NCBI GenBank assembly: GCA_050303415.1
Contig: JBNLBS010000003.1
Coordinates: 1-64,000 of the forward strand
DNA from: JBNLBS01 sp050303415
GTDB lineage: Bacteria; Pseudomonadota; Gammaproteobacteria; Methylococcales; Methylomonadaceae
Direction: 5' to 3'
Length of the DNA: 64,000 nt
Part shown: positions 27,122-36,276 of the stretch, one piece after another
How the letters are laid out: the number at the start of each line of letters is the position of its first letter
How positions within the stretch are numbered: position 1 is the stretch's first letter
Notes under the pieces: model-generated
Database searches by the model: none
What the model was told of the DNA's origin: nothing
Seen by the model: only the letters and a program-made list of their open reading frames with translations
Program-made: the position numbers and the translations under genes

Positions 27122-28294
27122 ATGAAATTTATGCGCCTATTGATCATTTTCCTTTTATTGTTTTTTTACACTAATAGTCATGCCGACTATTATGTGGCGC
27201 CCATACAATCGGCTAAGTGGAAACTAATGAGTTCACAGATGTCATGTCAGTTAAAGCAGGACATTCCGTATTATGGCAGTGCTGATTTTTTTCATCGAGC
27301 CGGTGGTGTGCTGCAGTTTTCCATTCAAGAACAACGAAATAAACCCAAAATTGCCAAAGCTAGTTTAACCGTATTACCAGCACCGTGGATTCATGAAGCT
27401 GTCGACCAGGCAGAGTATGAGGTTTTTTTGGATGATGCAATTGATTTTATGCAGCTAGGCCGCTTAGCCGTTTTCGGCGAAGTGGCTGAGTCGATGGTCG
27501 ACGCTTTGGTGCAAGGATATTATCCAACATTTATATATGTTAGAGAATCTAAAAGAGCCCCGGTTGAAGAGACTCGGGTTGCGGTGTCGTCAATTAAGTT
27601 TTCTGAAGTTTATGATAGCTTTCTAAAATGCCGGGCAAACCTGTTACCTTTTGCGTTTAATGATATACAGAATTCCCGTGTCTATTTCAATACACGCAGT
27701 AAATTTTTAAACAGAAAATCTAAACAAAACCTGCATCAGATAGCTGATTATTTAAATAAAATCCAAGATAGTAGGGTGTTTATTGGTAGTGATACTTCCA
27801 ACCTTGGAGTGCCGGATAAAAAATGGTTTGAGTTGAGGGCTGGCGTGATAAAGCAACAGTTGCTTAATGAGGGAGTCGATAGCGCTCGAATCGATGTTAA
27901 ACAAATATTGCCTTTTGATATAAGTGATCAGGATGTAAGAATAAGTATTCTTGCACCCGACACGTTGAGAAAATTTATGTTTAGAAAGGGCAGTATCAGG
28001 TTAAGTCCGTTGGAGCAAAAAAGGCTGGATTTATTGGCGGAATATATTAAAGAATTTTTTACTCAAGGTTCCGTGCTTATTCGCAGCTATACAGACAGCC
28101 AGGGTACACGTAAGAGTAATTTGAATGTTTCAAAGCGGCGTGGTGAAGTGCTTAAAGCCTATTTGGAAAAGAGAGGTGTGCCAACATCCAGAATTAAGGT
28201 AAAAGCCTATGGCGAAGATCGACCGATTAAAAGTAACCGTTTCGAAATTGGTCGGGCACAAAACCGGCGGGTGGTGATTGATTTGTTGAATTAA
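27122..28294 (+). CDS. MotY-like OmpA-family protein with duplicated C-terminal domain
   Basis: A 390-residue exported protein (signal peptide ends at about residue 21, NSHA). Residues 22-160 resemble the N-terminal domain of MotY, the T-ring protein of Na+-type flagellar motors: YVAPIQSAKW, a short Cys/Leu stretch, IPYYGSADFF and LTVLPAPWI. Two OmpA-like domains follow. The first, about 185-277, is degenerate (VYFNTRSKF, then LRAGVIKQQLLNEGVDSARI). The second, about 286-390, keeps TDSQGTRKSN, SKRRGEVLKAYLEKRGV and the terminal AQNRRVVIDL typical of peptidoglycan binding. Known MotY proteins are about 290 residues with one OmpA domain, so this one carries an extra copy. No flagellar genes are nearby. 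Confidence 0.72.
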   Translation: MKFMRLLIIFLLLFFYTNSHADYYVAPIQSAKWKLMSSQMSCQLKQDIPYYGSADFFHRAGGVLQFSIQEQRNKPKIAKASLTVLPAPWIHEAVDQAEYEVFLDDAIDFMQLGRLAVFGEVAESMVDALVQGYYPTFIYVRESKRAPVEETRVAVSSIKFSEVYDSFLKCRANLLPFAFNDIQNSRVYFNTRSKFLNRKSKQNLHQIADYLNKIQDSRVFIGSDTSNLGVPDKKWFELRAGVIKQQLLNEGVDSARIDVKQILPFDISDQDVRISILAPDTLRKFMFRKGSIRLSPLEQKRLDLLAEYIKEFFTQGSVLIRSYTDSQGTRKSNLNVSKRRGEVLKAYLEKRGVPTSRIKVKAYGEDRPIKSNRFEIGRAQNRRVVIDLLN

Positions 28295-28684
28295 ATTGGC
28301 ATTGTTGACGTGTTTTTTTAAAAAATTAAGATCATGGGCTTGAATATCAAAAAAAGGACATTATATTTTAAGCTAAAGCTTAATTACTCTTTGGTTATGC
28401 GGTCGGATTGGAGTTAGAATAGAGCGACTGATTTTATCATTCTATTTAGACTGTCGGGTTTTAATGCTGGCCGAGAGATGAATGGAAAATTTAGCGGTTT
28501 TTTTGATCTTTTTTAATGAATTGTTGTCTGACGTTACGAAAATGATCGGAAAAGAGCAGATTTCCATTTCATCGCAGTAAAATTATCCTTAACCCACAGT
28601 TGCCTAGGTTAAATAACTGTGTTTTTAAGCAAACTTCAGTAATCTTAAATTTGTTGCATAATAAGAACAATAAGGGGAAAGTGG
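28295..28684. other. Gene-free stretch upstream of hfq
   Basis: 390 bp without a convincing gene. An open frame of 27 codons at about 28334 has no ribosome-binding site. The stretch contains a terminator-like hairpin (28595-28626) 59 bp before hfq, so either the motY-like transcript or an independent small RNA could end here. The hfq promoter should lie between the hairpin and 28675; CATAAT at 28657-28662 is a possible -10. Confidence 0.5.
28595..28626 (+). terminator. Terminator-like hairpin before hfq
   Basis: A seven-base stem CACAGTT/AACTGTG with a 13-nt loop is followed directly by five T residues on the plus strand. It lies 301 bp after the previous stop codon, unusually far for a plain gene-end terminator. 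Confidence 0.5.
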
Positions 28685-28924
28685 ATGTCAAAAGGTCAAA
28701 ATTTGCAGGACAATTTTTTAAATGCACTCAGGAAAGATCATACGCCTGTTTCAATTTTTCTAGTGAATGGAATTAAGTTACAAGGTAAGGTGGATTCATT
28801 TGATCAGTATGTCGTGATGTTAAAGAATACGGTCAGTCAAATGGTCTATAAACATGCAATTTCCACTATCGTACCAGGTAAACCGGTAAAACTATCGCGT
28901 GATAACGAAACCATTGAAGACTAA
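28685..28924 (+). CDS. hfq: RNA chaperone Hfq
   Basis: Hexameric Sm-like protein that pairs small RNAs with mRNAs. The 79 residues show Sm1 (LQDNFLNALRKDHTPVSIFL, VNGIKLQGKVDSFDQYVV) and the Sm2 hallmark YKHAIST. The C-terminal tail is short (about 12 residues after the Sm fold, ending ETIED) compared with the long tail of E. coli Hfq. A strong AAGGGG ribosome-binding site lies ahead of the ATG. hflX follows, as in many gammaproteobacteria, but miaA is not upstream here. Confidence 0.97.
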   Translation: MSKGQNLQDNFLNALRKDHTPVSIFLVNGIKLQGKVDSFDQYVVMLKNTVSQMVYKHAISTIVPGKPVKLSRDNETIED

Positions 28925-28933
28925 ATTATATTT

Positions 28934-28938
28934 GGAGG
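28934..28938 (+). promoter_or_regulatory. Ribosome-binding site that fixes the TTG start of hflX
   Basis: GGAGG with six bases of spacing before TTG at 28945. No ATG or GTG in frame lies closer, so this site supports the unusual start codon. Confidence 0.75.
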
Positions 28939-28944
28939 CGCTGT

Positions 28945-30210
28945 TTGTTTGAGCGTCCGCAAGCCGGTGAACGGGCTATACTGGTTCACCTTACCCTTCA
29001 AGCTGGACAGGAAGATTTGACTGAACTTCAGGAACTAGCAAAATCAGCTGGTGCGGAGCCTGTGCATGTGGTAACCGGTAGTCGTCAGCGTCCAGATCCT
29101 AAATTTTTTGTCGGCGCTGGTAAAGTTGAAGAATTAAAGCAGGAAATAGAACAGTATTCAGCCGATATTGTTCTGTTTAATCATCCTCTTTCTCCCAGTC
29201 AAGAACGAAACCTTGAAAACGCCTTGCAAGTACGTGTAGTCGATAGAAATGGTCTGATTTTAGATATTTTTGCCCAACGTGCACATACTTTTGAAGGAAA
29301 ATTACAAGTAGAGCTGGCTCAATTAACACATTTATCAACGCGCCTGGTTCGAGGATGGACGCATCTTGAACGACAAAAAGGCGGTATTGGTTTGCGAGGA
29401 CCTGGTGAAACTCAGCTGGAAACTGACAGACGTTTACTGGGAATGCGAATAAAGCAAATTAAACGTCGACTGGAAAAGGTTGATAAACAACGTCATCAGG
29501 GTAGGAGTAAACGAAAAAAATCTGAGATACCTTCGGTCTCGTTAGTCGGATATACCAATGCCGGCAAATCAACATTATTTAACAATGTTACCGGGGCGGA
29601 TATTTATGCCGCCAATCAATTGTTTGCCACTCTGGATCCGACCTTGCGAAATTGTGCTTTACCCAATGGTAATGATGTGATTTTAGCGGATACTGTAGGT
29701 TTTATACGGCACTTGCCTCATGAGTTGGTGGCAGCATTTAAATCTACCTTACAGGAAGCGAGTGAAGCCGATTTGTTACTGCATGTTATCGATGCCAATG
29801 CTGAAGATAGGGATGAAACCATATTTCAGGTTAATCAGGTTTTAAAAGATATACAAGCGGATAACATCAGGCAACTTGAAGTTTATAATAAAATAGACCT
29901 GTTGAATGATGTTAAACCTCGAATAGATAGAGATGGTGAGGGGAAACCGGTAAGGGTATGGTTGTCGGCACAATCGGGAGAGGGAGTCGAATTACTCTAC
30001 CAGGCTTTATCTGAAATTTTTTCAATCAACAAAGTCACCAAGAAATTTCATTTGCTAGCTAGTCAGGGTGGAATTAGAGCAAGATTATTTGATTTTGCTG
30101 ATATTCTTGATGAAAAGGTCGATGAAAATGGCGGCTGGGAAATGTTGGTGGAAATTGATAAAAAGTATTTGGGTTTGCTGAAATCGATTAAAGTGGAAGA
30201 AGTTCACTAA
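28945..30210 (+). CDS. hflX: Ribosome-associated GTPase HflX
   Basis: GTPase that binds the 50S subunit and splits stalled ribosomes. The 421 residues start at TTG, supported by a strong GGAGG. The N-terminal HflX domain includes FVGAGKVEELK and IGLRGPGETQLETDRR. The G domain has G1 GYTNAGKS, G3 DTVGF and G4 NKID. The gene begins 20 bp after hfq, so the two share a transcript. Confidence 0.96.
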   Translation: MFERPQAGERAILVHLTLQAGQEDLTELQELAKSAGAEPVHVVTGSRQRPDPKFFVGAGKVEELKQEIEQYSADIVLFNHPLSPSQERNLENALQVRVVDRNGLILDIFAQRAHTFEGKLQVELAQLTHLSTRLVRGWTHLERQKGGIGLRGPGETQLETDRRLLGMRIKQIKRRLEKVDKQRHQGRSKRKKSEIPSVSLVGYTNAGKSTLFNNVTGADIYAANQLFATLDPTLRNCALPNGNDVILADTVGFIRHLPHELVAAFKSTLQEASEADLLLHVIDANAEDRDETIFQVNQVLKDIQADNIRQLEVYNKIDLLNDVKPRIDRDGEGKPVRVWLSAQSGEGVELLYQALSEIFSINKVTKKFHLLASQGGIRARLFDFADILDEKVDENGGWEMLVEIDKKYLGLLKSIKVEEVH

Positions 30211-30411
30211 CTCAAGATTGTATAAAAGGAGTTTTTTTAGGATAATTCCCTATCTTTAGGTTTATTAGATATTCAAATAAGCAAAATAATAAAGCTGTAT
30301 TGACTATATCCAATAAACTTAGTGTGAAAATGAATTGAAGGTTGCTGGTCATCAGTCATGACTCGAGCTTCAACGTAAGTTAAATTGAAATAATCCAACT
30401 GGAGCAGATGT

Positions 30412-31596
30412 ATGTCCTGGAATGAGCCTGATGGCGGTAAAAAAGACCCTTGGAGTGGTCGTGGTGACGAGAAAGGTCCTCCTGATATGGATGAAGCAAT
30501 TCGTTCATTGCAAGAAAAGATTGGTTCACTTTTTGGTGGGGGCGGAAACGGAAGTTCTGAAAACGGCTCTTTTTTAAGTATGGGGATTCTAGGGCTTGCA
30601 GCGGTCATTCTTTGGGCTCTAAGTGGATTCTATATTGTCGATGAAGGTAATCACGGCGTTGAAACTCGTTTTGGTAAATATGTTGCTACTACTCAATCAG
30701 GTTTGAATTGGCACTTTCCTGCGCCAATTGAGGCAGTTGAAATTGTTAATGTAAAGAAACAACGTTTTATCGAGGTCGGTTACCGTAGTGGCGGTACTCA
30801 GCAATCTTTGGGTTCGGTGCCTAAAGAGGCGTTAATGTTAACTAAGGACGAAAATATCGTTGATGTTCGTCTGGCGGTTCAGTATCAGGTTAAAGATGCC
30901 AGGCAATTTATTTTTAACGTAGTCAATCCAGCGGCTACCTTAAAACAGGTTACAGAAAGTGCCGAGCGTGGTGTAATCGGCAGCAGTAAAATGGATTTTG
31001 TTTTAACTGAAGGTCGTAGTGAAATTGTGGCTGAAATTAAAACTGAAATCCAGCGGGTTATGGATGCTTATCAATCTGGTATTCAGATTACCAGTGTAAA
31101 CCTGCAGGATGCTCAACCGCCTGAACAAGTGCAAAATGCGTTTGAAGATGCGATTAAAGCACGTGAAGACAAACAGCGTTTAATTAACGAGGCCGAAGCT
31201 TATTCTAATGATGTTGTGCCAAAAGCTCGCGGTGCTGCGGCCAGAAAAATACAGGAAGCAGAAGGTTATAAAGAAAAAGTAATCGCTCAGGCTGAAGGTG
31301 AGGCTAATCGTTTTAAAAAATTATTGGCTGAATATAAAAAAGCACCGGATGTTACCAGAAAGCGTTTATATATTGAATCAATGGAACAGGTATTAGGCAA
31401 AACCAATACCGTGATGGTAGATGTTAAAGCAGGTAATAACTTGCTTTATCTACCCATCGATAAATTAACCCAGCGTCAACAGGTTGTTGATACCGTTGTT
31501 CAACCAAGTAGCAATGTATTGCCGGTTCAACAAACTGCAGTTCCACAACCCATTGTTAGAACATCCACGCGTGGCCGTGTAGAAAGAGGGCGCTAA
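30412..31596 (+). CDS. hflK: FtsH protease modulator HflK
   Basis: SPFH-domain membrane protein that assembles with HflC around the FtsH protease. The 394 residues have a Gly/Asp-rich cytoplasmic N-terminus, one membrane segment (about 62-82, MGILGLAAVILWALSGFYIV), the SPFH domain starting at DEGNHGVETRFGKY and a long Ala/Glu coiled-coil (about 240-310). The C-terminal tail is Gln/Val/Pro-rich and variable. It lies 201 bp after hflX, far enough for its own promoter, and 1 bp before hflC. Confidence 0.96.
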   Translation: MSWNEPDGGKKDPWSGRGDEKGPPDMDEAIRSLQEKIGSLFGGGGNGSSENGSFLSMGILGLAAVILWALSGFYIVDEGNHGVETRFGKYVATTQSGLNWHFPAPIEAVEIVNVKKQRFIEVGYRSGGTQQSLGSVPKEALMLTKDENIVDVRLAVQYQVKDARQFIFNVVNPAATLKQVTESAERGVIGSSKMDFVLTEGRSEIVAEIKTEIQRVMDAYQSGIQITSVNLQDAQPPEQVQNAFEDAIKAREDKQRLINEAEAYSNDVVPKARGAAARKIQEAEGYKEKVIAQAEGEANRFKKLLAEYKKAPDVTRKRLYIESMEQVLGKTNTVMVDVKAGNNLLYLPIDKLTQRQQVVDTVVQPSSNVLPVQQTAVPQPIVRTSTRGRVERGR

Positions 31597-31597
31597 A

Positions 31598-32455
31598 ATG
31601 ACACAAAATAAAATTCTTATTGCCATTGGCGCTTTGTTTGTTTTAGGAATGATGTCCGTATTTACGGTGCATGAAACTGAAAAAGCAATAAAATTCCGGT
31701 TGGGTGAAATTGTAAAATATGATTATGAGCCGGGTTTGTATTTTAAAACCCCGTTCATCAATAACATTAAAAAGTTTGATGCACGAATCCAAACCATGGA
31801 TCAAAAACCGGAACGTTTTTTAACGGCGGAAAAGAAAAACGTCATCGTGGATTCTTTTGTTAAATGGCGTATCGGTGATGTAAAAACCTTTTATACCGTT
31901 GTTGCCGGTGATGTTAATCAGGCTAATTTACGTCTGGACCAAATTATTAAGGATGCGTTTCGAAGTGAATTCAGTAAACGAGAAATTAAACAGTTGGTTT
32001 CGACAGATCGAAGTGAAATACGGGAAATTTTGATTAAAAATTCCAGTGAAGTTGCGGCCAGTCTGGGTATGGAGATTGTTGATGTTCAGGTTAAGCGTAT
32101 TGATTTACCGCCTCAGGTAAGCAATTCTGTTTTTCGTCGAATGGAAGCTGAACGTGAAAGAGTGGCGCGTGAATTTCGTTCGCAAGGTGCCGAAGCGGCG
32201 GAAAGAATACGTGCCGATGCCGATCGACAACGTGTTGTTACTTTGGCGAATGCCTTTCGTGATGCCGAAAAACTACGCGGTGAAGGTGATGCTAAATCAG
32301 CAGAAATTTATGCTAAAGCCTATGGGGCAGATGTCGAGTTCTTTACCTTTACTCGGAGCATGAATGCCTATAAAAAGACTTTTTCAGGATCCGGCGATAT
32401 GATGGTCATTGAGCCTAATTCTGATTTTTTAAGGTATTTTAAAAAGCAAAAATAG
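31598..32455 (+). CDS. hflC: FtsH protease modulator HflC
   Basis: Partner of HflK in the FtsH-regulating complex. The 285 residues have an N-terminal membrane anchor (about 5-22, ILIAIGALFVLGMMSVFT), the SPFH start VHETEKAIKFRLGEIV and a coiled-coil whose end reads GEGDAKSAEIYAKAYG, the conserved HflC signature. It ends with an Asp/Phe-rich tail typical of proteobacterial HflC. Last gene of the hflKC pair; a terminator follows 53 bp downstream. Confidence 0.96.
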   Translation: MTQNKILIAIGALFVLGMMSVFTVHETEKAIKFRLGEIVKYDYEPGLYFKTPFINNIKKFDARIQTMDQKPERFLTAEKKNVIVDSFVKWRIGDVKTFYTVVAGDVNQANLRLDQIIKDAFRSEFSKREIKQLVSTDRSEIREILIKNSSEVAASLGMEIVDVQVKRIDLPPQVSNSVFRRMEAERERVAREFRSQGAEAAERIRADADRQRVVTLANAFRDAEKLRGEGDAKSAEIYAKAYGADVEFFTFTRSMNAYKKTFSGSGDMMVIEPNSDFLRYFKKQK

Positions 32456-32508
32456 TAATGATGACGGTGTGAATACTTATTTTTCACCGGTCTTCATTAT
32501 AACTAACT

Positions 32509-32540
32509 AAAACGCTCCGCCTGTGCGGGGCGTTTTGTTT
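32509..32540 (+). terminator. Rho-independent terminator after hflC
   Basis: A twelve-base stem AAAACGCTCCGC/GCGGGGCGTTTT with one G-T wobble and a 4-nt loop CTGT ends in T-rich DNA. It separates hflKC from hisZ-purA. Confidence 0.85.
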
Positions 32541-32557
32541 GAGTGGATATATAAAAA

Positions 32558-33742
32558 ATGGTACAAAAAAATTCTTGGTTGTTACCTGACGGAATTGAAG
32601 AAGTTCTGCCGGAGGATGCCAAACAGCTGGAATATTTGAGGCGTCAAATATTGGATGCTTTTTCAAACTGGGGGTATGAGTTGGTTATCCCCCCTTTTGT
32701 TGATTATTTGGATTCTTTATTGACCGGCTCCGGACATGATCTGGATTTACAGACCTTTAAACTGACCGACCAGTTAAGCGGAGAAATGCTAGGAATCCGT
32801 GCCGATATGACACCGCAAGTTGCTAGAATTGATGCCCATAATTTAAAGCATGAATGGCCCACACGATTATGCTATGTCGGAACAACCTTGCATACTTTAG
32901 GCAGTTCATTGCAAAAGTCACGCAGCCCAATGCAAATTGGTGCCGAACTGTATGGACATTCGGGTAAGGAGAGTGATGTCGAAGTCATCGGTTTAATGTT
33001 GGAAATGCTGGCATTAACCGGCTTAAAAGATATCCACCTTGATATTGGACATGTTGGTATTTATCGGGCATTATCCAAACAAGCTAATTTAACCGAAGCG
33101 CAAGAGACTGATCTATTTGCGGTTTTGCAGGGTAAGGCAAGAACTGATCTGGAAGATTTAATGTCAGGTTTAGCAATTGATGACGGCATTAAAGACATGT
33201 TTCTAAAATTACCGCGATTGAATGGTGGTAAAGATGTGCTGGATCAGGCTAAAACCATTCTGGCTGCCGCGAGTGATGACGTTATGCAGGCATTGGCTGA
33301 TTTGGAAGCTATTGCTGACATACTGACGCGTATATTTCCAGCCTTGCCGATCAGCTTTGATTTGGCCGAGTTACGTGGTTATCACTATCACACCGGTATT
33401 GTATTTTCAGCATTTGTGCCATCTGTAGGTTGGGAAATAGCACGAGGCGGTCGCTATGATAATATCGGCGGTGTTTTTGGTCGTGCTCGTCCCGCGACAG
33501 GATTTAGTGCAGATTTGAAATTATTATCATCGTTAGTCAAAGACGGTGAACTGAAAGAAGAACGTATTTTTGCCCCTTATGAAGATGATCTTGACTTGAC
33601 CGAAGTGATTAGACTGCTTCGTGCTAAAGGACGCACTGTTATTCAGCAGTTGCCAGGGCAAAGTGGCAGGCCTCAGGATATGCAATGTAATTGTATATTG
33701 GAAAAAAATGATCAGGGCTGGATTGTCAGCGCATTAGTTTAA
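32558..33742 (+). CDS. hisZ: ATP phosphoribosyltransferase regulatory subunit
   Basis: HisRS-like paralogue that activates the short HisG, the first histidine enzyme. The 394 residues carry class-II synthetase-like motifs without tRNA-synthetase function: LLPDGIEEVLPEDA at the start, the motif-2 region RADMTPQVARIDA and ELRGYHYHTGIVFSAF and RGGRYDN in the histidine-binding part. It lacks the C-terminal anticodon-binding domain of HisRS. Presence of hisZ implies that this organism has the short-form HisG elsewhere. It lies 14 bp before purA, a conserved pairing in gammaproteobacteria. Confidence 0.95.
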   Translation: MVQKNSWLLPDGIEEVLPEDAKQLEYLRRQILDAFSNWGYELVIPPFVDYLDSLLTGSGHDLDLQTFKLTDQLSGEMLGIRADMTPQVARIDAHNLKHEWPTRLCYVGTTLHTLGSSLQKSRSPMQIGAELYGHSGKESDVEVIGLMLEMLALTGLKDIHLDIGHVGIYRALSKQANLTEAQETDLFAVLQGKARTDLEDLMSGLAIDDGIKDMFLKLPRLNGGKDVLDQAKTILAAASDDVMQALADLEAIADILTRIFPALPISFDLAELRGYHYHTGIVFSAFVPSVGWEIARGGRYDNIGGVFGRARPATGFSADLKLLSSLVKDGELKEERIFAPYEDDLDLTEVIRLLRAKGRTVIQQLPGQSGRPQDMQCNCILEKNDQGWIVSALV

Positions 33743-33756
33743 TATTTGGAAAGATT

Positions 33757-35049
33757 ATGGGAAAAAACGTAGTTGTTATCGGCACTCAATGGGGCGATGA
33801 AGGTAAAGGTAAGCTGGTTGACCTGTTAACAGAACAGGCCAATGCAGTAGTGCGCTTTCAAGGTGGGCATAATGCCGGTCATACTCTGGTTATTAAAGGT
33901 GAAAAAACAGTATTGCACCTTATCCCTTCGGGTATTTTGCGTGAAAATGTTCAATGTATGATTGGCAACGGTGTGGTGCTGTCTCCAAGTGCCTTGCTGG
34001 AAGAAATTGAAATTTTAGAAAAAGCCGGTATTCCGGTAAGAAACCGTTTATTAGTTAGTGAAGCCTGCAGCTTGATTTTGCCGGTTCATATTGCAATTGA
34101 CCAAGCGAGAGAAATTGCTCGGGGTAGTAAAGCGATCGGTACCACAGGGCGAGGTATTGGCCCAGCATATGAAGATAAAGTGGCGCGTCGTGGTTTACGC
34201 GCAGGGGATCTTTGGGATACGGCATCTTTTTCTGACAGGTTAAAAGAACTGGTTGATTACCATAATTTTATGCTGACTGAATACTATAAAGTCGAGGCGG
34301 TTGATTTCCAAAAAACGCTGGATGAAGCGTTAACTTTGGGTGAGCAAATAAAACCCATGCTGACTGATGTTGGTGAGCAATTACACAATTACCAAAAAGC
34401 CGGAAAAGATATTCTGTTTGAAGGTGCTCAGGGTGCTTTACTGGATATTGATCACGGTACGTATCCGTTTGTTACATCTTCCAGCACTATTGCGGGTGGT
34501 GCAGCAACAGGAAGTGGTGTTGGGCCTTTAGATCTGGATTATGTCCTGGGCATTACCAAAGCCTATTCAACTCGTGTTGGTAATGGGCCGTTTCCGACCG
34601 AACTGGATGATGAAAATGGCGAGCATTTAGGGGTAAAAGGCCATGAATTTGGTGCAACTACGGGGCGTAAACGTCGTACCGGCTGGTTTGATGCCGTCTC
34701 TATGCGTAAATCGGCACAACTAAACAGTTTAAGCGGTATTTGTTTGACTAAGCTGGATGTTTTGGATGGCTTGGAAAAAATTGGCATTTGTACTGCTTAC
34801 CGTATTAACGGTGAACTAACTGAGATTGCGCCACTAGGTGCTGATGCCTATGCAGAATGTGAAGCAGTGATTGAATATATGCCAGGCTGGACTGAAGTAA
34901 CAGCGGGGATAACCGACTATGAAAAGTTGCCGGAGAATGCTAAAAACTATATCAATCGAATTGAAGAACTGATTGGGGTTAAAATGGCTATTCTGTCTAC
35001 CGGACCGGATAGAGATGAAACTATTATGTTGGAACATCCTTTCGCTTAA
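33757..35049 (+). CDS. purA: Adenylosuccinate synthetase
   Basis: Forms adenylosuccinate from IMP, aspartate and GTP, the first committed step to AMP. The 430 residues start with the GTP-binding loop GTQWGDEGKGKLVDLL and contain GGHNAGHT, TGRGIGPAYEDKVAR, FEGAQGALLDIDHGTYPFVT and GATTGRKRRTGWFDA. Length and motifs are standard. The next enzyme of the pathway, PurB, is at the right edge of this window. The stop codon overlaps that of convergent zapE by 4 bp. Confidence 0.98.
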   Translation: MGKNVVVIGTQWGDEGKGKLVDLLTEQANAVVRFQGGHNAGHTLVIKGEKTVLHLIPSGILRENVQCMIGNGVVLSPSALLEEIEILEKAGIPVRNRLLVSEACSLILPVHIAIDQAREIARGSKAIGTTGRGIGPAYEDKVARRGLRAGDLWDTASFSDRLKELVDYHNFMLTEYYKVEAVDFQKTLDEALTLGEQIKPMLTDVGEQLHNYQKAGKDILFEGAQGALLDIDHGTYPFVTSSSTIAGGAATGSGVGPLDLDYVLGITKAYSTRVGNGPFPTELDDENGEHLGVKGHEFGATTGRKRRTGWFDAVSMRKSAQLNSLSGICLTKLDVLDGLEKIGICTAYRINGELTEIAPLGADAYAECEAVIEYMPGWTEVTAGITDYEKLPENAKNYINRIEELIGVKMAILSTGPDRDETIMLEHPFA

Positions 35050-36173
35050 TCGGGGAGATGCTGGCTAATCAGGTAATTTTCTGATTGCATTTCTATTAAA
35101 CGGGAGATGGTGCGTTTATATTCAAATGCACCATCGTCCTGTAGAAAAATTCTTTCAATCGGTGTTTCTGCACTGCATATTAATTTCACTTTGTGTTCAT
35201 AAAGTGTGTCAATTAAGGTAACAAAGCGTTTGGCTTCATCACGCATTTCCAGTGTTAACTGAGGGATGCCGGATAAAATCAAGGTACTGTACTCGTTGGC
35301 CAGCTCAATATAATCAGCTGCACCCAAGGCATTTTGACATAAATCGTTGAATGAGCTTAGTACAATATCACCATGACTGGCGATCAGGTTAATTTTCCTG
35401 CCCAAAACCTGTAAAGTACCTGGAGTAATTTCACTTTGTTGAGTCAGAGTATGATAGCTGTTGGTAATAAAGTTATTGGCTTTTTGGTTTAGAGGATAAA
35501 AATAACAGGTTTTTAATGCATGCAGATGTTGCAACCTGTAATCCTCGCGCACAATAAGTTTAATGACATCAGAAGATTTCTTCAGGCGCCGTATAAAAGG
35601 TAAAAATAATTCTCTTTGCAGGCCACCTTGGTAGAGCTCATTTGGATGGCGATTTGAGGTCATCACGACAATGACACCCATATTGAACAATCGACTGAAT
35701 AACCGATCCAGCAACATGGCATCGGCAATATCTGAGACATGAAATTCATCAAAACAAAGCAACAGGCTGGACTTTCTAATATGTCTGGCAAGAGCGTCGA
35801 CTACATCAGGTTTGTTTTGTTGTTGCCACTGGTGTATGAACTCATGTGCTTCCAGCATAAAGGCATGAAAATGTACTCTGCGTTTTTCTTTGATCGGACA
35901 GGCTTGATAAAATAGATCCATTAACATGGATTTGCCGCGACCAACATCACCGTATAGATATAAATGTTTGCATTTAGTCGGAGCAGGTAAAAAAAACTTT
36001 ATGATTGCCGGTTTTTTCAGATAGTTAATATGACGCAGCAGATTATTAAGTAAATTCTGTAAGTGTTGTAGCGCCATGTATTGAACGCTGTCGTGGGTAA
36101 TATGGCCATGATTAACCAGAGAATTATAAGCTTCTTCCAAAACACCGTTTTCTGAAGGTCTGGTTGCTGGCAT
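35046..36173 (-). CDS. zapE: Cell-division ATPase ZapE (AFG1-like)
   Basis: AFG1-type ATPase that in E. coli binds FtsZ during constriction and stress. The 375 residues match E. coli ZapE in length. Walker A is YGDVGRGKSMLMDLFY; Walker B is LLCFDEFHVSDIADAM, followed by VVMTSNRHPNELY and the sensor-type arginine in the GGLQRELFLPFI region. Convergent with purA. It is separated from acnB by a 12-bp stem hairpin. Confidence 0.93.
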   Translation of the reverse strand: MPATRPSENGVLEEAYNSLVNHGHITHDSVQYMALQHLQNLLNNLLRHINYLKKPAIIKFFLPAPTKCKHLYLYGDVGRGKSMLMDLFYQACPIKEKRRVHFHAFMLEAHEFIHQWQQQNKPDVVDALARHIRKSSLLLCFDEFHVSDIADAMLLDRLFSRLFNMGVIVVMTSNRHPNELYQGGLQRELFLPFIRRLKKSSDVIKLIVREDYRLQHLHALKTCYFYPLNQKANNFITNSYHTLTQQSEITPGTLQVLGRKINLIASHGDIVLSSFNDLCQNALGAADYIELANEYSTLILSGIPQLTLEMRDEAKRFVTLIDTLYEHKVKLICSAETPIERIFLQDDGAFEYKRTISRLIEMQSENYLISQHLPD

Positions 36174-36236
36174 GGGGTTGAATAATTAGTCGTATTGTTT
36201 GATTATAATCTGGTTAATAATAAAAAAGATATGGAT

Positions 36237-36265
36237 GTCTGACTCATGGCTTGCATGAGTCAGAC
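36237..36265 (-). terminator. Terminator-like hairpin after acnB
   Basis: A perfect twelve-base stem GTCTGACTCATG/CATGAGTCAGAC with a 5-nt loop lies 11 bp beyond the acnB stop. On the minus strand the T-rich tract starts about nine bases after the stem, so it may act as a terminator or mainly as a 3' stabiliser. Confidence 0.6.
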
Positions 36266-36276
36266 AAAGCTTATAA

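Noticed and set aside
28334..28417. 27-codon frame upstream of hfq
   Set aside because: No ribosome-binding site and no similarity that I can recognise.
35046..35049. Overlap of the purA and zapE ends
   Set aside because: A 4-bp overlap of convergent stop codons is common and needs no special explanation.
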